In this document: positions 11,959 to 24,914 of the stretch, piece after piece
How positions within the stretch are numbered: position 1 is the stretch's first letter
Layout: each line of letters starts with the position of its first letter
Assembly: GCF_008831285.2 (NCBI RefSeq)
Contig: NC_045139.1
Span: 17,280,354 to 17,344,353 of the forward strand
Source of the DNA: Nymphaea colorata
Taxonomy: Eukaryota; Streptophyta; Magnoliopsida; Nymphaeales; Nymphaeaceae
Length of the DNA: 64,000 bases
Direction: 5' to 3'
The notes under the pieces: generated by a model
Database searches by the model: none
Seen by the model: the letters and a program-made list of their open reading frames with translations, nothing else
What the model was told of the DNA's origin: nothing
Translations under genes and position numbers: made by a program

Positions 11959-14699
11959 ATAGAGTATGTATTTGCATATATTCTGTAACACCATTGAAAG
12001 GAAGACAGATATTTGTAACTCTCTAGTAAATGTTAAGCACCTGTTTCAAAATTGACACTGTTGGTGTCAATACAAGAGGAAGGGGAGTAATTGTTAGGCT
12101 TGCAGTCAAATATTAAGTTAGATAGTTCCAAGTATCAGCTGCAATGACACAGAGTATAAGAGCAACACACTTCACTAGGCAACCAAGGGGTCTACAGTTT
12201 CTGGGCAATCACTGAGCAAAATCACATGGGTAGTGTCTTTAAGCTGTTGGCTCTCTCTCTTTTTTCCCTGTTTGAGAATTGACTTCAATTACTTTGATCT
12301 TCTTCAACTCTGCCAAGCCCAATCAAACTTCCCAACAAACACCAAACATCAAGAAAGGTACATCAGGTTGTTGGTACACTTCAGTACAAAATTTAAAGCA
12401 CTGTCAGCCAAAAGAAGAAAAAGAAAACTTAAGGAAACCTACTTTTTCTTCTCTTTTTCACATATAAGTTGGAGCTAAGAATACTTATTCAAGATCATGC
12501 CATTAAAGAGCGGACTGGGAATAGATACTGAAATTTCTGACCTCCTTCAACTTCAAAGTCGTGAGTGGAATCCCCAACCCAAGTAGAAAAAGCAACTAAA
12601 ACCACATTCTCAAGGAAAACTTCCCCCATTAGCATCCTGAACAATTTGTTTTCTCGCAGGAGAAGTTTGAGAAAACATCGGCAGGTTGGTTGTCCACATA
12701 CAAGTTGGAAATATGATTTGAAATGTGAAAGAGTGAAAGGCTAAATCCTTCTTCAGGTTAGTATCGGGATAAGAGATCAAACTTGTAGCTCATTTTTTCA
12801 GAAACATTGCAATTTTCTCATCATTATTGGGTTTTAAAAATGTGGCAGTAAAAAAGCAGCTGATATTCGGGTAAGTGGGAGGGAACCCACAAGACCACAA
12901 CCCTTTCAACCAAAGAGCTCCTTCCTTCCTCTTGCCCCCAAGGTTCACAGTTACTTGAGGACCTAATGTTGCACCCTTTTTAACTCAAGTGTCATGCATG
13001 CATGCTAACATTTACAGGAATAGCACCCATGAAAATCGAACTGATGATATATCGACATAGCGCCATTCTACTTAGTCCCAGCAGTTATGTTATGCCCCTC
13101 CAAACAAAAAAAAGAAAAAGAACTGATATTCATCACCGTAAAATAAAAAAAAGTGCAAAAAGAAAAGCGTATAAAAAGGACTACGAAGCGTGAACTGATG
13201 CACTACCAACACTACCACTATTGCAGTAGATGTTATTGAGCCCATATAGAGGACCATAGCAAACAGAGGAGAATTCTTTCCATCTTTGCAAAGCCTTTTA
13301 TGAAGAATACAGAAAGCCACACTATTTTGCTATATATTTACATATACCTCCCCCTGAAAGAATTCGACTATTTTGTTAATGTTTTCTGAAATCAGTTTAA
13401 ATTTGAAACCGAAATCACAAGGCATTGACGTTGAGTGGGGCCCTGCCTCAGGTGCTGTGGGACCCATTAAATTCGATAATGCATTTCGTCAATTATGATA
13501 TTACTTGCGACACTGCTAATGAGTGGATCACATTACTTCCTTTTTCTTTTTGCCATCACGAATTACTCCATTGCCCTTTCATTTAGTAAACAGCCTATCG
13601 TTTCACGCTTTTTGTTAAATGCATCATAAGGACATTTTGGTCATTTTGTTTTTAGATTGGTAAGCACCGCGGGTCCACTCATTGATATTGTGATCAGGTG
13701 TAACTTTCTAACAACGATGGGAAATTGGGTGGTTGGATGTCAAAATAAAAAATTTAGACATCTTTGGAGGATCATAAAAGTGATTTTATTATTACTACTA
13801 CTATAGTGATTATTATATGTTATATATAGCTCAATCTTTCAATATATCCAGATGTAGGATGTCACAACCAAGCTGCCATTGAGACCTACGACCAAGTTCA
13901 GAGCATACCATCTTCATCACTTTCATGAAGTTGCAGCCAACATGCGCAAATTCAGTTCAGATGTTCCTTCCACTTAATTGTTGGTTCATGTCATGTTAAT
14001 GACAGTGCTCCAAAGCTTTTGACATCTAAATCTTAAGGAAAGCGGCGCGGTTTGTGTAGGTGTCGTTTCCTAATGACGAATAAAACGACAGTTTAATAAC
14101 TTTAATCACCTTAATAAACCGTGATTACGGCACAGACATAGCATCAAGTCACCCTTTTAAGTTAAAATGATATGTATATACGTTGTTACTAAGAGCATCG
14201 ATCACGAAATTAGCCACAATAATAGAAAGAATAGTAACAATTACAGCAGTAATGTATGATATTGATATCATAAAAGTATTAGCGTGACTCCTTGAGTCGG
14301 TGTGTATTATTGCATGAATCGATAAAGTGGAAAGCAACCTTTCATAAACAAGACCCAGAATTGCTCAGCGTATAGGTTATTGATAATTATGAAGAAACAT
14401 AGATATATTCAAGTCTGGACGACCTGTGTGAGGTGGGAGCGTGCATGTAACAGAACTTTCAATGTCTACCGCCCGACATCCCGGATTAGCTGCCGGGGAT
14501 CGGCGGTCCAGCTGCCTAATGTGAGAGATCATGGCATGACCCGTCCACTTCTTCTGCCAAAGGATACAAGATCAGAATTAACATTCACTAGCTCTTGGTT
14601 ACAGTTTTCTAACACAGAGGACCACACACATTCATGGGCATGCACTCACACACACACACATAGGATGTGGATTCTTCCAGCTGTTCGGGTGCTCCTGTC

Positions 14700-14745
14700 T
14701 CTCATACCGGCAGCCCAATGCACTGCATTGGCCGCATCTATGAGA
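14700..14745. repeat. Imperfect foldback (inverted repeat) with almost no loop
   Basis: The arms TCTCATA (14700-14706) and TATGAGA (14739-14745) enclose an inner near-palindrome CCAATGCA-C-TGCATTGG (14715-14731). About 18 pairs form around a single central base, with a small mismatched block between outer and inner stems. The surroundings are richer in GC than the flanks. Confidence 0.6.
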
Positions 14746-14857
14746 CTATGAGAGAGGCTAGAGCAGCCGGAGGCATTGCATAGGCTGCGGATGTGAAAAA
14801 GCCGGAGCATCTAGATGGTAAGAGGACTTCAGTTTTTTTATATTATCTTATATATTT

Positions 14858-14863
<6 letters not shown>

Positions 14864-14942
<79 letters not shown>
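14864..14942. repeat. Compound (TA)n-(GA)n microsatellite
   Basis: A TA run (14864-14900) is followed by a GA run (about 14905-14942). On the minus strand this is the CT-then-TA order found elsewhere in the window. Confidence 0.95.
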
Positions 14943-14946
<4 letters not shown>

Positions 14947-15743
14947 AAGAGAAGCTGAAATCCTCCACCTATTTTGAATTTCATTCAAACATGACCACTG
15001 ACAATGATTAAATATACCGCTGGATGATTGCATTGGGTGGTGTACTTATTATGAAAATTTAGAAGATTTCTGTACTCAAACTTAGATGGAGAAATCCATA
15101 AATATATATATAAAACCAAAATCAGCATTTAACTTATATATATATACCCACAGGTATAGTACGCTACGTCACAAAGTAGAGGCATTGGTGCCAGCCGATA
15201 AGAATTCACGGAAAAAATAACACTTGAGAATTACCATTAGTGGCAGTTTTCGGGGATGAGTCGATTAAAAGGGGAGCGAGTTAGGTCGGTGATTCTTTTG
15301 GGGACAGATGCAGATTCGTCCCGCTTGCGTAAACCGTGGCCTAGTAGTGAACCGATGCATTGTATGGACGGATGGACCACCCTACTCGTTTGTTATTGCG
15401 TTTTCCAGTGCATCTAACACAAGATATATGTACATGGGAGGGTTCAAATATGCCTAATGTCAAATGTTATTGCCTATTGGATGGCTAAAAGTTAAAGATA
15501 TATTGTTGAAATTAAGTAGTACTAAAAGACATTGCTACCTAAAAGTACCACCATATGCTTTTATATCGACTGTTTTTCTACGTTCATCAGATTTGAGATA
15601 GCTATACATTAGGAAAATTAGTTCATCTCAGACCACTTACGTCAGGGACAAAGATCAGACCTTCTAAATTTTTGTCAAAAATGATTTTAAACAAAATGTT
15701 CGTAAATACTATTTCAACATAAAGCACTATCTATATGCTTATT

Positions 15744-15765
15744 TATATATATATATATATATATA
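15744..15765. repeat. (TA)n microsatellite
   Basis: An uninterrupted run of about eleven TA units, roughly 400 bases upstream of the second SAUR gene. Confidence 0.9.
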
Positions 15766-15883
15766 AGTTAAATATAGAAACAGATATTCCGTGCAAAAGC
15801 TCAGCACGGCAATGGGAAGTGGGGAAAGGAAAGGAGGAGATCCTCCGGCCGAGAGGTCCCTAACAATGGACCGGTGCCCTCCC

Positions 15884-15891
15884 GTGGGCCC
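15884..15891 (+). promoter_or_regulatory. GTGGGCCC, TCP-type site upstream of SAUR gene 2
   Basis: GTGGGCCC fits the consensus sites of both class I and class II TCP factors and lies about 135 bases upstream of the TATA box. TCP factors are known direct regulators of SAUR genes, so the position makes sense, but binding is inferred from the motif only. Confidence 0.45.
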
Positions 15892-16024
15892 CTTCTGTCC
15901 TGTGGACTGGTGTACAAAAATCGAAGGCCTCTCACCTCAACCCCAGACACACCTCTTACGCCTTCCCCTGCTAACCCACCACCTTCCCCTTCCTCTTCCT
16001 CTTCCTCTTCTCCTTCCCCCTCGC

Positions 16025-16030
16025 TATAAA
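16025..16030 (+). promoter_or_regulatory. TATA box of SAUR gene 2
   Basis: TATAAA lies 117 bases before the ATG at 16147. The leader between them carries a CT-rich tract at 16070-16098, usual for plant core promoters and leaders. Confidence 0.7.
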
Positions 16031-16146
16031 TCCCCCACCCACGCTTATTCTCCTGCACCACCAACTCCCCCTCTCTCTCTCTCTCTCTCTCGCTCTCTGA
16101 GCTTCACAGACAAGCGGCCTCTTCTTAATTGATCTTTTTTTAAACA

Positions 16147-16446
16147 ATGGCGGTGAAGAAGCTGGGAGTGAAGCAGATCCTGAAGAGGTGCTCCAGCCTG
16201 GGGAAGAGGAACTCCGGGGAAGAGTCGGGGGATCAGCTGCCGGGGGACGTGCCCAAGGGCCACTTCGCCGTCTACGTCGGCGAGAAGCGCAGCCGGTTCA
16301 TCGTGCCCATCTCGATGCTCAGCCACCCCGAGTTCCAGAGTCTGCTGCAGATGGCGGAGGAGGAGTTCGGGTTCGGCCATGACATGGGTCTCATCATCCC
16401 CTGCGAGGAGATCGTCTTTCGCTCCTTGACTTCCGCCCTCGCATGA
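16147..16446 (+). CDS. SAUR-family small auxin-up RNA protein (gene 2)
   Basis: Encodes 99 aa. The start [20 protein letters not shown] is the hallmark N-terminus of the SAUR subgroup that includes Arabidopsis SAUR9 and SAUR50. The SAUR domain covers residues 35-97: [57 protein letters not shown]. The ATG is clear, the gene has no intron and the length is typical. The expected role is inhibition of PP2C.D phosphatases and promotion of cell expansion. The codons use G or C at nearly every third position, far more than in the first SAUR gene or the flanking spacer. A TCP-type site and a TATA box lie just upstream. Subgroup assignment is from motif memory, not from an alignment. Confidence 0.96.
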   Translation: MAVKKLGVKQILKRCSSLGKRNSGEESGDQLPGDVPKGHFAVYVGEKRSRFIVPISMLSHPEFQSLLQMAEEEFGFGHDMGLIIPCEEIVFRSLTSALA

Positions 16447-17963
16447 TCCTCCCATGCATCTCTCTTCTTCTTCTTCTTCTTCTTCTTCCTCCTCCTTCTG
16501 CTATGGACTTTTTCTTCTTCTATCCTTTTTACGGGGAGAAATTTGCTTTTTTCTGCTCTCGGGAAGGTGGGGTTTCCTTTTTTTTCTCCATCCCTCTTTT
16601 TAACTGGAAACCTTTCCCTGAACGAGAAGCAGCAAGGCTAAGCTTTTGAACTCCCCGGATGAATTCGCAGAAGAAGAAGTTACAGCTGCAAGAATTGGAA
16701 TTTTTGGGCCACACCCACTTTTTTTTTTCACTTTCTTTTTGTAGTACCTCGACTTTTACCGGAAACCGGTGGGAATCACGTCTGGGTTGAAGGTGATGTA
16801 TAATTTTGTGTAGGTGTAATGAAATTATGTATAGCCATTAATGATCATAGTTCTGCATCTTCTTCCTCCTCCTCTTCTTCCTCTTAGTACAAAAGTTTTA
16901 GAAAGATGCGCATAACTTTTAATCGTATAACAAAGAAATACGCTTAAGTCCCATTTCTTTCATTTAATTGCCCTACCAGTGTACATTCATGTATGTTTTC
17001 CCTTAAAAAGTTGGGAGTCTTTTGTTAAAATTTTTTCAAGAATGATGCCCCAGGTCCACATGCATGATGTTTTCTTCTTTCCTTATTGTTAAGACTATAA
17101 AATATTGCATCATGCAAAGCGCTTAAGTCATCCTAATCAAATTTATTTGGTTTTAATAAGAGAACCAGACTGATTATGGCTCTTTTTCTTCTCTCCTGCT
17201 CATGAATAGCCAAATTAGCGTGACATGGCTTCCACCATCTATTGTAGTCTCCATTATTAGAACTGTGACCACATCATGATCAGATTTGCGTCTCTTTAAA
17301 AGAAAAAAACTGAAAAGGAAACCCAGCTCGATCGATTCGGATTGTATGTTTCACAAAGAACAATGCTTCCAATCGATTCCTGATCTTAGTTAATTATGAT
17401 CTCAAACAAGAAATTGATTGTAACTGTTGGTGAAAGCATTCCCAAGCAAGTCGTAAGAGTGAGAAAACCTTAATAGTGTCAACGAACTGCAAAAAGTCGA
17501 CAAAAACTGACATGTATTAGCTTCGTCGGTTTAAAGAAAATCCAAAATTTTATATATATATATTCATTTGCACATCCAAAAATTAAGTGTGATTGACTCT
17601 GAATCGCAGATAGATATCAAAAATAAATGCTGCATCTCACTGGCATGCGTACGGTGAAATATATTATCATCTGTCTTTAAACACAGCAAAGGGTAATATA
17701 TGTCTCAGTATTAAAAATTTAAGGCCAAGATCCTTCATTCTTTGTTCTTTTTTTCTCATTTTTCTAATGCCAACAACAAAAAAACAAAGTTTCAGAGGCT
17801 CTGACAAGATTAGGAGTATTATAAGGCATGTTGGTCGATGCAATTGGAGAGCTTAGCTTACTTCCTATAGGGTGAGCTAGCCCATCAGTTAATGGTCAGA
17901 TCTTTAAAGGGTTTTTTGTCATTGCTCGAGGGACCGCAAGGCGACTCACATAAAAAGGGTCTA

Positions 17964-18002
17964 GGTTCGAATTCTTGTGGTTATTGTCTTGCTCTGGTGC
18001 AC
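17964..18002 (+). repeat. SINE-like fragment with B-box
   Basis: GGTTCGAATTC (17964-17974) is a B-box match and is followed by a stretch, TGGTTATTGTCTTGCTCTGG, that also follows the B-box-like word near 50.6 kb with small changes. No clear A-box is seen upstream, so this copy is truncated or diverged. Confidence 0.4.
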
Positions 18003-19307
18003 TAACATGGGGGCATGCGCCGAAATTGAAAGTTGTAAATGTAAGTTCACCTATATCTCGAAGCAGCTATGGACGCAGGGAGTAAGGGAGAACGAAAGGG
18101 TTTCAACCTCTCACTCAAGCGGTGTTGAACCAGTTTTTTGTCGCTAAAAAGAAATTAGATGTTGTTTACTTCATAAGCAATGCATTGCTCTAAAAAGTTA
18201 AAAAAAAACCATCAATGGCCTAGCTAGGCCCAGAGCTCAGGTGGATTTTTCAAGACAATGGCAGCACAAATCCACATGCCTTCCTCATAATATTGTTGGG
18301 GTAAATTTCTGTGGTTGTCCATTGATACAAGAGCTCTTGTCTTGCTACAGAGCCCCTGCTTTTCCTCTTGCAGTCACTGCAATTAACTTCTCTTGTTGTT
18401 TCTGTTGACCTGGCTGTAGTTACTTTTGCTTTCCCTTTCTTGAAAAACCACAGAAAGCAGTGCAAGAAAATAGTTACAGTAGAAAATTAAACAGCCTAGA
18501 GCTAGCCAACAGCAGGATGACAGAAGCATTAATTTTTTTTTTCAAGGCTGCGTTATTACATATATTTTAGGGCAAAAAAAATTTGTGGGTGACCAAGAAA
18601 AATGAAAAAAATAAAATAAAACAAATAGACCAACTAACTTGTCGCTTTCTCTTCTTTTGATGGATCCAAGGCGGAAAATTCTCACCAGTATTGAGCAGTA
18701 ATTCTGCTCCGTGAATCGAAAAGTTTCTTTTCTTTTAACTTCATTTTCTATCTACTTTTCCAACAGGCAGTCCGGCGGTATACATCATTGTCGCACATCT
18801 CATGAGTGAGACGATGATATTTTCAACACATTTTTTCTTGTCTGGAAGAAAAAGAACGAAAAATATTAAATATATTAATATGACTTATAAATGGATTTCT
18901 GGATTTCTAGAAATCTTTTGGGGTCTCACAGCACTTGGGGGGTGGTATGTTTAATAATGTATCGTAGGGTCATGATTTGATAGAGTTCAAGATCAAAGAT
19001 TTCAGGTCCTCTGTAACATTTTTAAAAAAATGTGATTATAGAAAGTCATTAGAAAATTCATAAGATGATGAAACGATCTGATTTGACTTTGCAACGATCT
19101 GATCTACCAAAGTGCGGGAGGTTGCTGCCAAACTGAAACTAAAACTTTAGTCCAACCAAAACTTAATCCATGTTTGTTCAGCTTAAGTTTTAGATCTCAG
19201 TTAACCTAAATCTGCTTAGATCAGTCTTGGATTTTTGCTCATGACTATTTGGCAAAGTATGGGAACCACAAACAAATAAAAAACAACTTTGTTAACCGCT
19301 GCAAACC

Positions 19308-19466
19308 TTAAGGTGCCTTTGGCAAACGGAATGGTATGTAATTGTTTCATAAATACAACCCAAAAATTAAGGTACATTAATGTAACACATTGAAAAGTAG
19401 TTTATAAATTTTGGAATAGATTCATTAAACAGTTACAAACTGTTCGATTTGCCAACGGAGCCCTTA
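19308..19466. mobile_element. Tourist-like MITE candidate with TTA target duplications
   Basis: TTA (19308-19310) and TTA (19464-19466) flank imperfect inverted ends: AGGTGCCTTTGGCAAACGGA on the left and, on the opposite strand of the right end, GGGCTCCGTTGGCAAATCGA. A three-base TTA duplication and G/C-rich ends with a TTGGCAAA core are typical of PIF/Harbinger (Tourist) MITEs. It is about 159 bp long, AT-rich inside and has no coding capacity. Confidence 0.6.
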
Positions 19467-19918
19467 GGAACCCTAATCACAAGGTACATGGTTCCTTTGC
19501 CATTATATATACATGGCTGATGCACATGGGAATCAAACTGCATCTACCCATCAAACCTTGCGCTACTTTGTCAATCTGATGAGGTATATATATACATATA
19601 TATATGCACACCTGAAAGTCCCAAATATATATTAAAAGACTGTGGTTCTCATCATAATCAACAAAAACCTGCTACCTCTCATCTTCACATGGAAACAACG
19701 GAAACGGCAGAAGGAGTGCATCAGCAAAGAAGCGGCCACGTGAAACAGTGTGAGAAAAGGTTGTTTTTCCCTTTCTCAAAGTATAGGAATATGTACCTCG
19801 GGATATTTTTGCTACTCCTGCTAAGAACAGAGCTGCACGCTGCATATCGTCGTTAATTTTTACTGTGGAAAATCCATTCTTTAAAATCCTGGAAATTGAA
19901 TCCAAAGACAACCCAGAT

Positions 19919-19939
19919 TATATATATATATATATATAT

Positions 19940-19970
<31 letters not shown>
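19919..19970. repeat. Compound (TA)n-(GA)n microsatellite
   Basis: A TA run (19919-19939) then a GA run (19942-19970), the minus-strand form of the CT-TA order. Confidence 0.95.
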
Positions 19971-19973
<3 letters not shown>

Positions 19974-20441
19974 ATTCTCTCATGATTGCAGCAAATACAA
20001 GGAAGAGCAATCCGTGGTTGATCGTACAAGTGAATTAGACAAAACATGGGTTGAGGAGTCAAGGGCTGATCGATGGTTCTCGAATTCACGTCCATATTTC
20101 TTCTTCTAATCAATTTAGAAGGAACCACGTTTGTCGACGAATATATCCAAATCTTTTCTGTGCATCAGTGATTCACAAAAAGACTGCATATACAGGTTAT
20201 ATTCATTTATTTAACAGGGATTGACCTAGATCAAGTCGACTGAATATCAAAATTGATCAACAGATAGTGGTGCATGGCTTTTCATGGTCTTAAAATCTTC
20301 ACTTCTGTGTCACAGTTGCATGATGTGAAAGGTGCATTTCACGGGAAAAAAATGTATGTAAATTGCATCTATATAGGTCTTGATGAACAAAGGAACTTAG
20401 AATTTATGAACTAAAATGAAGTTAATTAAGTGGTAATAATT

Positions 20442-20461
20442 GAGAGAGAGAGAGAGAGAGA
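20442..20461. repeat. (GA)n microsatellite
   Basis: An uninterrupted GA run of about ten units in AT-rich spacer. Confidence 0.9.
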
Positions 20462-23195
20462 TGAGTTAGTTTCTATTTATTTGTTCATGCAAACCCAACG
20501 GTAATATATGTCTCTTGCTCAGAGAAATAAAAGGAGAGACATAAAAAATTTTGTCGCCGTCGTTTTCTTTTCTCGCCTTCAGATCTTTCCTTGTTTTTAT
20601 AATTTTATGTTTTGGACATATTTACATATAAGAACAACAAGAAAGAACAAAAGCGCCGTGATCTTCGCCCGTGAAAAGGTTTCCGATTCTTGTGAACCGC
20701 ACGCCACAAAAACAACGCCCCCACTCTCTCTTTCTCTGCCATCTCTCGCAGATGCGATTCCTCTTCTCTTAACTAAGTTCCGTGATCTTCAACTTGCCTT
20801 CATTTCTTCCGATTCTTGTTTGCAAATTTGCCTATCTTCTTCCTTTTCAAAGTCATCTGCAAATTTGCCTACCGCCGGTGTTGTTGCCGGATGGACGGTC
20901 ATCGCTTTGAATTGCATTTATCATGATATATTACTTGACCATACCTAAGAGCTGAATTGGATGTGTTTATATATTTACAATTACTTTTTTTTTTTATCTC
21001 CGGTCTAGAATTTACCAATTACTATATATTATTTTGAACAATAATAGACCGACGTGTACTGACAAATTGGATGTGACCGGCCAAAAATCTACCCTGATTA
21101 AGACCAGACGTTGGTGCACTTTAAGCTTATAAAGTTGGCTCACCTGACTCATGGTTCCATCCTTCTACTCCCGGTTTGGTCCCAATGATCCCTAACATGT
21201 TCCGGCTGAAACAGTAATGGCCATGCAGCATGACCAAAGTGGGTCCAAGATCATGTCCACCCTGAACTCAGCCAATACTCTGACAATCGGACTTGGATCT
21301 GAACCAAACCGGACCGATCTAAGATTGTTTTCCGCTGGAGCACGGTTCTGGATCCAGCCCAGATGAGTTCTTTGGATCTGAGATTGTTCTCGACCTGGAT
21401 TTGGACCAAACCCAGACAACTTCGTATGGAACTAAGATTGTTCATAAGTTGGCACTCTTTCTTGTTTATGGGCAGTGATTTCTGGCAATCTAATATGATG
21501 TAAGATGGGAGCAAGATTACTTCGCATATTTGGTGGTAGTGAAGGTCCAAGAATAGTATTTAACTATTTTACTCCTTGGTAAGTTGATGAAAGAGCCTAC
21601 ACACCACCCCTCTAAGCCAGGATTCTAAAATCACGCACAAGAAATACTTTGAATGGCCACAATAGCCGTAAATGGTATGACCATAGTCATAAATATAATT
21701 TTCTGATTTCAAGCCACTTGGTTTTCCTCAGGTATAATACAGCAAAGTTGTTTGTCTTGAAAAAATCTCAGCAAATTTTGAAAGGTTTAAAAAAAAACTC
21801 CCGAAAATTGAAATGCAAAAAAATGTGAAAAGAAAAGTGCAAAAAAACACCAAAAGAGTGAAAGAAACATGTTTTCATCGAGTTTTTTTGTCGTTTTTTT
21901 TTTTTCAAAAATGGGTCTTTTGCTGTTAATGAGAGGTTCATCTCACCGAAGCAAAGCCCAAAGGCCACCCCATTCCCCCTGCCTCAGGAGTCCTGGGTAT
22001 AGAGTGCTTGACTTATCTTGAAAGTATTAAACGGGTGTTTTTGAAAAAAAAAAGCGGTTTTCTATCGTTATGTGTGTGTTTGTATACGTGCAACTGTGTG
22101 TGTGCACGCACTGGTGTATTTTTGCATATTTCTTATATATTTTGCGGAATGGATTGGCCGAATTGGCACACCATCTCGCGCGCACACACACACACATACG
22201 TATAATATGTGACACATGGCACCATCGTATCAGCCAATGAATCAAATCAATTTGTCATGGATTCAACTCTAAAGAGCAGATAAGAGAGAGATGTGAATGA
22301 AAAGATGTAAGTTCATATGAGGAAGTGACGTGTTTGCATTGAATGAGGATGTCCTACAGTTTTGTTGCTTGGTGTAGTGACTATTGCCTACAGTTGGGCC
22401 CTTGCAACACACTGACATGGGCGTGTTCCCTCTCATTTAAGGGTTGAATGAAACAGGAAATACTGCAAGTCTTTTCTTTTTTACAGCAACCTGCAGGTCT
22501 CAATCTAGTAATTATATATGCTGAGCCCTTCCTTCATGTGCTGCAGAATGTCTCTTGTGTGTCATCTCACCTGCAAATTTAGAATGAAAAACTTGTCTCA
22601 TCATTCATCTATTAACACCTTATTTGTGTAAAAATATATCTTGCATACTAAAGATTAATTTGCGATCTCTGTCTCGAACAAGAACGCGGCAATGATCATA
22701 CCAGCACCAATGCACCAGATCTCATCAGAACTTTAGATTATGCGAGCTTGCAAATGAGTTAACATTTGGTAAAGGATTATTATTGTTATCATTATTTTTC
22801 ATGTAGGCAAATACATAAAACAGAATATGTATACCCCAAGTGATGCACTACCAAGCATCAAAACTTGATGCTGAGGATTTTAATTCGATAATATATTTGA
22901 TAGAAACTCAAAATTTGTGTTCAAGGCCAGAACAGACAGCGCATTTTATGCAATTTCAAGAAAACATGGATGACAGAATACAATATTTTTTATTCACAAG
23001 TGGCAAAAAAATCAAGATACTCATCCATTTGGCCTCACAATTAATTTTCTTCCCCGTTCCTTTGTGGAAAATAGTGGTCGACAGCATCGCGAGGGTTCCA
23101 ATCATAGAATTGACACTTCACATGTATATATGGAGCTAGTTTTACACATAGACATACTCATGCGCGTATGTATATATATAACAATTAACACAATG

Positions 23196-23214
23196 TATAT
23201 ATATATATATATAT
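23196..23214. repeat. (TA)n microsatellite
   Basis: A pure TA run of about nine units. Confidence 0.85.
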
Positions 23215-24717
23215 GATCGCCTGAACCACTAGCTTGGTGAGTCTGGGTTCACACTTTTCAGGTCAAAGTGGGTCAGGCTTCGCGAAGCACTTAAAGGCCG
23301 AGATGTACCCGGACATGCACGGACCAAGCTTAGGACCATTGACCCAGCAAGCCAGGGAACATTGGTAGCCCACACACATGACCAAGAAGAAGAAGAACTT
23401 GGCGAGAAGGAACATGTCATGTTTTTGGACCGATCTAACGGGCTGCCAACATAGGAGCATGGGTGCGAACATGTTGGAAATCAGCTAACGACATTGCTTA
23501 AGATATAGTGGTTGAAATAGTGGAAGCGGCCGGCAGCATCCTCACAGGATTATGCAGGAGATAACATAAAATATGTTGATTTGAAAAGTATATGGACTTA
23601 TTTCATGCTCTGATTTGAGTTTTCGAAAAAAAAAATAATATTCGGAGTATTTTGTAAACCATCAATCACATCGATTAGATGACCTACAAGCAATTTATCT
23701 AAGTTATAAATTTTCATATTTATTTGGCTATAATATATATATCCAAGCAACATCTAATTGAAGGATGAAATGAGCAAAGATACGTTTAAGTGAATTGCAA
23801 TAAACCTCTGGCATGTAGTTTACATAGTATATTTAACTAATAACAACAAATTTTGAATCACATAACCTGGGCCGTATCTAAGAAAGATCAAAGGCATCAA
23901 AAAAACAAAAAAACAAAATGGATCACAGTGCATCACAACTTTGATGATTAAAAATCTTTATTCTATTTTGAAAAAACAGAAGCCAAATTAATGATAATTT
24001 TGTTGAGCCTATAACTTTCATCAAACTGGGGAAGATAATCAATTTTTTTTTATGTCCAGGACTCAACAAAAGTAGAAAGCGTCCAAATTACATCAAATTC
24101 TCTCTCTCTTGAACATCTACACCAGCCTATATATGCTTTTTTATTCATCCAATTACTGATATTATTTGCAGAAGTACACTTTTTAGTTAGAAACTAATAA
24201 AAGTTTTAGATTACGTATTTCTAATTTGAGTATGGTAGCCTCGCATCTTAAAAGTTTAAGAGCCCACAATGTGGCAAAATTTATTTAGCGCCTGATCATT
24301 TATTTTTTTCTTTCTAAACGACACAATCCAGGATACCATTTTTGTCAAAATAAATCATGATAAATGTATATATAAAGTTTACCGATATATTTACATATAG
24401 GAATTCATCCGATATTAGTGGAATGTTGGATATTGCAAATGATTAAAAAAATTAATTTGTCTCAAAAAAATCTTTAACTAAAAGGGCATTAATAGTGGCA
24501 ACTAATGGTGTAGGACGATCTATGATACTTTTATCAATAGTTTACAGTGATTTTAGGAAGAATTTAAACTTTTAACTATCAAGGGGCATCGCTAACATCC
24601 ATGAATGCCTTTTTTTTTTCATCGTGGTTGCAGGTCCGGAGTCGTTAACATTGACAAAAATCATGATTCTCACATATGTCAAGATTATTCATACATTCAG
24701 AGCCAATGTAAGATCTA

Positions 24718-24723
<6 letters not shown>

Positions 24724-24796
<73 letters not shown>
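24724..24796. repeat. Compound (CT)n-(TA)n microsatellite
   Basis: About sixteen CT units (24724-24755) run straight into about twenty TA units (24756-24796), ending 119 bases past the stop codon of the third SAUR gene, within its likely 3' region. Confidence 0.95.
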
Positions 24797-24798
<2 letters not shown>

Positions 24799-24914
24799 CG
24801 AATTTTCCTTAGCAAAATACAGAAAATTCAATGGTTTAAAAGTTGCAGAATTGCCCTCACAAGGACTCTGTACAAGAATCGGTGCACTGCCATTATTTTT
24901 CAAGACCCTCGCAG

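Larger units (their letters stand above)
9193..16020. other. Spacer, no supported gene
   Basis: The first few hundred bases are the 3' UTR of the YEATS gene. The rest is AT-rich DNA with CA/GA and CT/CA microsatellites (11379-11425, 11918-11958), a TA/GA tract (14864-14942), a TA tract (15744-15765) and a foldback (14700-14745). Open frames of up to about 120 codons occur without family similarity. Confidence 0.55.
16447..24914. other. Spacer, no supported gene
   Basis: Follows the 3' UTR of SAUR gene 2. It is AT-rich with TA, GA and CT microsatellites, a SINE-like fragment (17964-18002), a Tourist-like MITE candidate (19308-19466) and pyrimidine-rich DNA near 20.7 kb. Open frames, including those of 146 codons at 20508-20948 and 71 codons (minus) at 18250-18465, show no family similarity. 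Confidence 0.55.

Noticed and set aside
15791..16132. 113-codon frame upstream of SAUR gene 2
   Set aside because: It is the promoter and CT-rich leader; the Pro/Leu/Ser content comes from the pyrimidine tracts.
18250..18465. 71-codon minus-strand frame with Lys/Arg-rich start
   Set aside because: It starts at TTG and no upstream exon or known family could be matched.
20508..20948. 146-codon plus-strand frame
   Set aside because: No similarity or conserved-looking motif; pyrimidine-rich DNA gives Ser/Leu runs.
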